64,000 nucleotides of DNA, taken from Corynebacterium sp. TAE3-ERU12. Lineage in GTDB: Bacteria; Actinomycetota; Actinomycetes; Mycobacteriales; Mycobacteriaceae. A program made the position numbers and the translations under genes. A model generated the notes under the pieces. The model did no database searches and had not been told where the DNA came from. It saw only the letters and a list, made by a program, of their open reading frames with translations. The DNA is taken from the NCBI RefSeq assembly GCF_019209905.1, contig NZ_JAHUTM010000001.1:310001-374000 (forward strand), in the 5' to 3' direction. Of the stretch, positions 59,590 through 64,000 are shown piece after piece (positions within the stretch are counted from its first letter, which is position 1; each line of letters starts with the position of its first letter).

Positions 59590-60408
59590 ATGTCCCGCAC
59601 GTGCGCACTCAGCGTTGCTTTTGGTGCCATCACCGCCGCCGCCGTCGGTCGGTGGGTATGGATCAGTCGAGTAAATAACGGCCCCCAGGGGCGTGAACAC
59701 GGCCCCCACGAACCACTGCCGGTGGTCTACGTCGCCGGCTCGTGGCAGCCAGAGTGGCTCGCCCAGCGCGCCGCCAATAGTCTGCGCCGCCGGGGTTTTG
59801 ATGTGTACCCGTGCACGCTGCACGACCCAGAACGCCCCCGCACCTTGGTCACCCGCACTGTGCGGGACATATCCGAAAAACTGCCTGCCTTCGTCGACGA
59901 GGTGCTCACGAAAACCGGGGCCAGCCAGGTTGATGTGGTCGCCTACTCACTCGGTGGTCTCGTGGTGCGCTACTGGCTGAAGGAGTTCGGTGGCGCCGAG
60001 GTGGTGCGCACTGCTGTGTTGCTCTCTGGTGTGGTGCAGGGCAGCCCGGTGGAGCAGTGGCTAGAAGAACGCGGTTGGCTGCCGACGGGGGATTCCGTAT
60101 CCGAGGTAGCCCGCGGCGGTGATGAGATAAAAGGCCTAAATACGCCGCAGGAGGCGGTAGAAGGCGTGCGCTATGTATGCATCACCACCCGGTACGAGAT
60201 TGATGCTGCACCCTATGAGATCAACTTCCTCAGTGGCCCGGGGGAGTACGACAATATCCTCATCCAGGATCAGCTACCGGGCGAACCGATTCTGCATCAA
60301 GGATTGGATCAGTTGTCTGGTGTATGGGCTGGTGTGGCAGATGCCCTGCGGGGTCGGCCGGTGAACTTTCAATCAGTGTTGCCGTGGCGCAGGAAGTGGT
60401 GTGGGTAG
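59590..60408 (+). CDS. Alpha/beta-hydrolase esterase/lipase (copy B)
   Basis: A 272-residue paralogue of the protein at 41618-42445. It has an N-terminal hydrophobic stretch (ALSVAFGAITAAAVG), the strand LPVVYVAGS, and the nucleophile elbow AYSLGG (Ser120), the A-x-S-x-G form seen in small lipases such as B. subtilis LipA. Shared long segments (VRYWLKEF, QDQLPGEPI, VNFQSVLPWRR) show recent common origin. It starts 28 bases after the rplE terminator. The substrate is unknown. Confidence 0.76.
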   Translation: MSRTCALSVAFGAITAAAVGRWVWISRVNNGPQGREHGPHEPLPVVYVAGSWQPEWLAQRAANSLRRRGFDVYPCTLHDPERPRTLVTRTVRDISEKLPAFVDEVLTKTGASQVDVVAYSLGGLVVRYWLKEFGGAEVVRTAVLLSGVVQGSPVEQWLEERGWLPTGDSVSEVARGGDEIKGLNTPQEAVEGVRYVCITTRYEIDAAPYEINFLSGPGEYDNILIQDQLPGEPILHQGLDQLSGVWAGVADALRGRPVNFQSVLPWRRKWCG

Positions 60409-60525
60409 AGGCCCCCAAATGGAGGGGTTGGTTTGGTGGGTGGGCGGCTCATAGGCGATTTATGTAGCCCCTCAAAAACGCTTTGACCGGCAGAGAGTAA
60501 CGAAACCATTACAAGCGCGAGAGGC

Positions 60526-60552
60526 ATGTGACGCAAGTGACGCATGTGACGG
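60526..60552 (+). repeat. Three tandem 9-base repeats upstream of the SGNH esterase gene
   Basis: ATGTGACGC, AAGTGACGC and ATGTGACGG lie head to tail, ending 60 bases before the start of the secreted esterase gene. Helically near-phased short iterons in a 204-base intergenic region suggest a transcription factor array. No promoter boxes were assigned. Confidence 0.6.
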
Positions 60553-60612
60553 TTTGAGTCCGAGTCGTTGCCAACTTGACATCAGTCGTAATACAAGGCA
60601 GCCTTTGGCCTC

Positions 60613-61527
60613 ATGAAGAAAAATCTCCTCGCTTCCGCGCGCGCGACTGCTGTCGCTGCCCTCTCTGTTATTGGCCTAAGCCTTGGTGCGGCCACTGCTG
60701 CTGCTCAGCCGCCGCTGCCGCCCCTGCCGGCACCGCCCGCCGTCCCGGGCTTGCCGCCGATTAACATGCCGGAGAACCCGGATGGCGCCAAGCAGATTGT
60801 TGCCTTCGGCGACTCCTTCACCGCCAATGCCGGCAAGGGTGGCCCCCGTGGCCTCGAAGCCGGTCAGGTTCCGTGGGTTGCTAACTGCGCCACCGACATG
60901 GAGAACTGGCCCAAGGTCGCTGCTGCCAAGCTGAATAAGTCCATCGGTGACTGGTCCTGTAACGGCACCGGCGGCATGCCGATTGTCCAGCTCAAGGCCT
61001 ATGTCGAGTCCGCCATTGCCTACGGTGACCTCGGCCCCGGTACTGAGAAGGTCGTCCTGATGTACGGCGGCATGGATGCCGTGCAGTGGATGGATGTTGC
61101 GGGCGTCATGACCGGCCAGGTCAACACCAACCCCACCATGTACCGCGCCTTGATCGGTGATGTGGTCACCCGCGTCAATCAGGTCGCCCCCGGTGCCGAG
61201 GTCGTACTGGCCTCCTACCCGGAGTACGCCATGAATGACCAGCTGTGCCTGGTGAACTTCCCCGACCAGATCAACCCGATTCCGGCCCCGGGTGGCACCC
61301 AGATCCAGCAGGCTCTGCGTGACTCCATCCGCCTGGCCGCTGAGGCCAACGGCGCCAAGTTCATTGACGTCTACGAGGCCACTATCGGCCACGGCACCTG
61401 TAACCCGGACCCGAACCAGCGTTACACCGCCGGTTTCGTCGACCCGGCCATTGGCCCCATGCCGAACCACCCGACCGTCGTCGGTGAGAAGGCTATGGGC
61501 GATATCATCGCCAGCCAGCTGTTCTAG
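60613..61527 (+). CDS. Secreted SGNH/GDSL hydrolase
   Basis: A 304-residue protein with a Sec signal peptide (about 1-31, ending ATAAAQ) and a Pro-rich spacer. The catalytic serine is in the motif FGDSFTAN (Ser68). A downstream Gly/Asn block (MYGGMDAVQW) and a C-terminal NHPTVVG with the catalytic histidine complete the SGNH pattern. Two or more cysteine pairs fit an exported enzyme. It probably acts on envelope lipids or esters, for example mycolates, but the substrate cannot be read. It has its own promoter region and a perfect terminator. Confidence 0.82.
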   Translation: MKKNLLASARATAVAALSVIGLSLGAATAAAQPPLPPLPAPPAVPGLPPINMPENPDGAKQIVAFGDSFTANAGKGGPRGLEAGQVPWVANCATDMENWPKVAAAKLNKSIGDWSCNGTGGMPIVQLKAYVESAIAYGDLGPGTEKVVLMYGGMDAVQWMDVAGVMTGQVNTNPTMYRALIGDVVTRVNQVAPGAEVVLASYPEYAMNDQLCLVNFPDQINPIPAPGGTQIQQALRDSIRLAAEANGAKFIDVYEATIGHGTCNPDPNQRYTAGFVDPAIGPMPNHPTVVGEKAMGDIIASQLF

Positions 61528-61581
61528 CCTGAGCTTTGCTGCGCTACCCATATAGGTAGCCGCAGATACTCGCGAGGAGAT

Positions 61582-61622
61582 CCGAAGCCCCGCTACCCGC
61601 TCACCGGGTAGCGGGGCTTCGG
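61582..61622 (+). terminator. Terminator after the SGNH hydrolase gene
   Basis: CCGAAGCCCCGCTACCCG pairs perfectly over 18 bases with CGGGTAGCGGGGCTTCGG across a short loop. No T-run follows, but the stem is one of the strongest in the window. Confidence 0.8.
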
Positions 61623-61642
61623 CATGTCTGCCTTATTTTCGG

Positions 61643-61654
61643 TAGGTTCACCTA
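61643..61654. promoter_or_regulatory. Short palindrome at the start of the DHB-AMP ligase gene
   Basis: TAGGT-TC-ACCTA ends two bases before the GTG start of the ligase. The half-sites resemble DtxR half-sites but are too close together for the 19-base consensus. It may instead be a regulator site or sequester the start. Confidence 0.25.
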
Positions 61655-61655
61655 T

Positions 61656-63356
61656 GTGTCCACTGCAGCGAAAATGATCCCAGCCGCCGCCCCCGAACCG
61701 CCGCTCAGCGGTGAGTACGAGGCAAACCCCCTGCTGAACGGCAAACCGCTCTACCCCCTTGAACTGGGCCGTACCTATTGGGAACAGGGGTATTGGACCA
61801 CCGATACCTTCGCCCGTTTCGCCGACGACACCGCAGCCCGTTTCGCAGAGAACACCGCAGTGGTCGGTACCGACAAAGCCGGGCGCCGTGTGGCGTTGAG
61901 CTACCAGCAGCTTGCCGACGCAGCCGCCGCCGCAGGATCGGGGTTTGCCGATCAGGGGATCTCCGCCGGTGATGCTGTTGTGGTGCAGCTACCCAATATC
62001 GTCGAATACGTCGTGGTTATTCTCGGCTTATTCCGGATTGGGGCGGTGCCCATTTTCGCCCTGCCAGCGCATCGTCGTGCCGAAATTACGCACTTTATTG
62101 AGGTCTCAGGCGCCTGTGGCTATATCACCGCAGGCAAGGTGGGTGGCTTTGACTACCGGGAGATCGCTGCTGAGGTCGATGACCGCGTCACCGTCGTTAT
62201 CGCAGATAATGACTCCAAGCAGTGGGTGAATATCGGCGATATCGTCGACGTGCACAACCCGGCCCCCGCTGGGTCTGTCCCGGCGGAGGTGCACCCTGAA
62301 AACCTGGCGCTTATTCAACTATCTGGCGGGACCACGGGTGTACCGAAGCTCATCCCGCGCTCTCATGCGGCCTACCACTACTCTGTGCGGGCCTCGGCGG
62401 AGATTTGTGGCCTCGATGAGGACAGTCGCTTGCTAGCGGTGCTGCCTGCTGCGCACAACTTCACCATGAGCTCCCCAGGCATCCTGGGGGTGCTGTGGGC
62501 TGGTGGCACCGTCGTGCTAGCGCCCAATGCCTCTCCGCGTCGCTCCTTCGAGCTCATTGAGGCCGAGGGGGTCACCATCGCCCCGCTGGTTCCGCCGATG
62601 GCGATGGCGTGGTTGCGGGCTGCTCGCACCACCACGTCTGACTTGTCGAGCTTGCAGGTGGTGCAGGTCGGTGGCGCTAAATTCACCGAGTCCGCGGCCC
62701 GACAGTTCATCGATGCTTTTGATGTGCGTCTGCAACAGGTCTTCGGCATGGCCGAGGGGCTGGTGAACTACACCCGCGATGAGGACCCGCTCGATATCGT
62801 GCTCACCACGCAGGGGCGCCCCATCTCCGATGCTGATGAGGTGCGGGTGCTTGCCGACGATGACGCCCAGGTCGCTGCGGGCGAGGTGGGCCGCCTGTTC
62901 ACCCGTGGGCCGTACACCATCCACGGCTACCTCGGCGGTGTCGACGCCGATTCCTTTACTGAGGACGGCTTCTATGGCTCCGGTGACCTGGTGCGCCAGC
63001 TACCCAGCGGGCACCTGGTGGTAGAGGGGCGCGTGAAAGATCAGATCAACCGTGGTGGCGAGAAATTCTCCGCCGAGGAGGTCGAGAATCACCTCATTGC
63101 CCACCCGGACGTTTCCGACGCTGTGGTGGTCGGTGTGCCCGATAAGAGCCTGGGGGAGCGGTCGTGTGCGGTGGTGATTACCGACGCTGATCTCAGTACC
63201 AAGGACATCCGTGCTTTCGTCCGCGATCGTGGTGTGGCCGCCTATAAGGTGCCGGATATCGTTGAGGTGCGCCGCGAATTTCCGCTGACTGGTGTGGGGA
63301 AAGTCTCGCGTCGGGAGCTGCGCAAGCTCGTGCTGGAGGCAGTGCAGCAGGGTTAG
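61656..63356 (+). CDS. 2,3-dihydroxybenzoate-AMP ligase (DhbE/EntE-like)
   Basis: A 566-residue stand-alone adenylation enzyme. The A3 motif is LSGGTTGVPK, AAHNFTMSSPG carries the Asn typical of aryl-acid-activating domains, followed by FGMAEGL, GRVKDQINRGGEKFS and the late catalytic GKVSRRELR. It activates 2,3-dihydroxybenzoate or salicylate. The isochorismate enzymes at 43.8-45.5 kb may provide the acid, yet no NRPS or aryl carrier protein is in the window. GTG 61656 is taken as start; no strong Shine-Dalgarno is visible, and ATG 61674 is an alternative. Two copies of GCTTGCCGACG occur in it. Confidence 0.86.
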   Translation: MSTAAKMIPAAAPEPPLSGEYEANPLLNGKPLYPLELGRTYWEQGYWTTDTFARFADDTAARFAENTAVVGTDKAGRRVALSYQQLADAAAAAGSGFADQGISAGDAVVVQLPNIVEYVVVILGLFRIGAVPIFALPAHRRAEITHFIEVSGACGYITAGKVGGFDYREIAAEVDDRVTVVIADNDSKQWVNIGDIVDVHNPAPAGSVPAEVHPENLALIQLSGGTTGVPKLIPRSHAAYHYSVRASAEICGLDEDSRLLAVLPAAHNFTMSSPGILGVLWAGGTVVLAPNASPRRSFELIEAEGVTIAPLVPPMAMAWLRAARTTTSDLSSLQVVQVGGAKFTESAARQFIDAFDVRLQQVFGMAEGLVNYTRDEDPLDIVLTTQGRPISDADEVRVLADDDAQVAAGEVGRLFTRGPYTIHGYLGGVDADSFTEDGFYGSGDLVRQLPSGHLVVEGRVKDQINRGGEKFSAEEVENHLIAHPDVSDAVVVGVPDKSLGERSCAVVITDADLSTKDIRAFVRDRGVAAYKVPDIVEVRREFPLTGVGKVSRRELRKLVLEAVQQG

Positions 63357-63844
63357 TCCTCGCCGAGTTCGTCGTCGAGGCGCTGTGCGTCACGCTTTCG
63401 CTGGAGACGGTTGATCGGGCCAATGAATAGTGCTGCGCCGATAAAGCCGGCGAAGGCTCCGATAAACACGCCGATGCTGCCGCTGCCGGATGAATACATC
63501 TCGCTGTCACTGGTGATGATGCCACTGGCCCATGCGATCACGATGAGGATGCCTGCGACGAGGTAGGGCACGCGGGTGAACAGGTTGAAGGTGCGCGGGC
63601 GGGGCGCATACTTACGCATCCACAGCACGCCGACGGTCTGGCCGACGAGTACGGGAATGAACGCCAGGAAGGACAGGAACACGTAGTCGCCGGGCAGTGT
63701 CCACGCGAGGACCACACCGAAAAGCAAACTTGCCCAGTAGGAAACATAAAAAGCCAGGTACTGCGACCGGTAGAAGCGGTCGCGCTGGTACTCGTCATCG
63801 AGAAGCTTATCTGTGCGCTGTAGCTCAGTATCCAGGTACGACAT
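63353..63844 (-). CDS. Four-helix membrane protein, hypothetical
   Basis: A 163-residue protein with four hydrophobic segments (YVSYWASLLFGVVLAWTL, FLSFLAFIPVLVGQTVGVLW, VPYLVAGILIVIAWASGII, IGVFIGAFAGFIGAALFIG) and acidic cytoplasmic ends. Its gene lies just downstream of an XRE regulator gene (five bases), a pairing common for regulator-linked DUF2178-like membrane proteins. AAGGAGG precedes the ATG. It overlaps the end of the convergent ligase gene by four bases. Confidence 0.72.
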   Translation of the reverse strand: MSYLDTELQRTDKLLDDEYQRDRFYRSQYLAFYVSYWASLLFGVVLAWTLPGDYVFLSFLAFIPVLVGQTVGVLWMRKYAPRPRTFNLFTRVPYLVAGILIVIAWASGIITSDSEMYSSGSGSIGVFIGAFAGFIGAALFIGPINRLQRKRDAQRLDDELGED

Positions 63845-63849
63845 TGTGG

Positions 63850-64000
63850 TTAGGCCTCCTTGGAAGTGGAAGGGGTGGGGGCTTTGTCGCTGTGTTGTTG
63901 TCCGAAGACTTCTTCGACGCTGTTGCCGAGTACTCGGCAAATGGCCAGCGCTAGGTGCACTGAGGGGGAGTAGTTGCCGCGTTCGATATTGGCGATGGTT
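63850..64000 (-). CDS. XRE-family HTH regulator (C-terminal part, cut by the window end)
   Basis: The last 49 residues are visible. TIANIERGNYSPSVHLALAI is the second half of a Cro/CI helix-turn-helix of the small YozG/HTH_3 type, followed by RVLGNSVEEVFG and a short tail. The start lies outside the window. It most likely controls itself and the membrane protein gene that follows. Confidence 0.82.
   Translation of the reverse strand, partial: TIANIERGNYSPSVHLALAICRVLGNSVEEVFGQQHSDKAPTPSTSKEA

Overview
The window is a high-GC actinobacterial chromosome segment, most likely from a Corynebacterium species. The reasons are the order rplJ-rplL-DUF3068 gene-rpoB-rpoC, an S10 ribosomal operon that stops after rpsQ and resumes far away with rplN-rplX-rplE, frequent GTG/TTG starts, and DtxR-like operator candidates near siderophore genes. 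I read everything from the bases and the translations; no database search was possible.

Layout. 1-10.3 kb: L10-type leader, rplJ, rplL, a DUF3068 membrane protein, rpoB, rpoC. 10.3-11.0 kb: a LiaF-like/DUF1707 protein on the minus strand. 11.1-26.0 kb: a tightly coupled eight-gene operon with a small membrane protein, a secreted and membrane-anchored vWA protein, a 1211-residue tubulin-like protein, a 902-residue membrane protein, a beta-sandwich repeat protein, a GAP1-N2-like protein, a cytoplasmic vWA protein and a TRAFAC-type GTPase. This is the most unusual system in the window. 26.2-30.9 kb: rpsL, rpsG, fusA, tuf. 31.3-34.2 kb (minus): a six-gene Asp23/envelope-stress cluster. 34.8-40.0 kb: S10 operon, rpsJ to rpsQ.

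40.0-58.1 kb is an accessory island inside the ribosomal protein super-operon. It holds a methyltransferase, an AlcB/IucB-like acyltransferase, an esterase, an AAHS-type MFS permease that appears to lack a canonical start codon, isochorismate synthase and isochorismatase, a second MFS exporter, and a visibly more AT-rich hydroxamate siderophore module. That module has an iron-siderophore ABC importer (binding lipoprotein, two permeases, ATPase) convergent with a desferrioxamine-type biosynthetic operon in which the DesC acyltransferase and DesD NIS synthetase are fused. The module is bracketed by a direct repeat of about 0.5 kb whose right copy is a decayed MFS/binding-protein fragment. 58.1-59.5 kb: rplN, rplX, rplE. 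59.6-64 kb: a paralogous esterase, a secreted SGNH esterase, a 2,3-dihydroxybenzoate-AMP ligase-like enzyme, a membrane protein and the end of an XRE regulator.

The genes suggest two iron-acquisition chemistries packed around the rpsQ/rplN breakpoint: a catecholate-type acid made and activated by EntC, EntB and DhbE, and a cadaverine-hydroxamate made by DesA, DesB and DesCD and imported by the FecBCD-type transporter. An 11-base word, GCTTGCCGACG (core CTTGCCGACG), recurs at least 18 times on both strands, including two intergenic sites and one site in a different reading frame. It is absent from the siderophore module and is far more frequent than base composition predicts.
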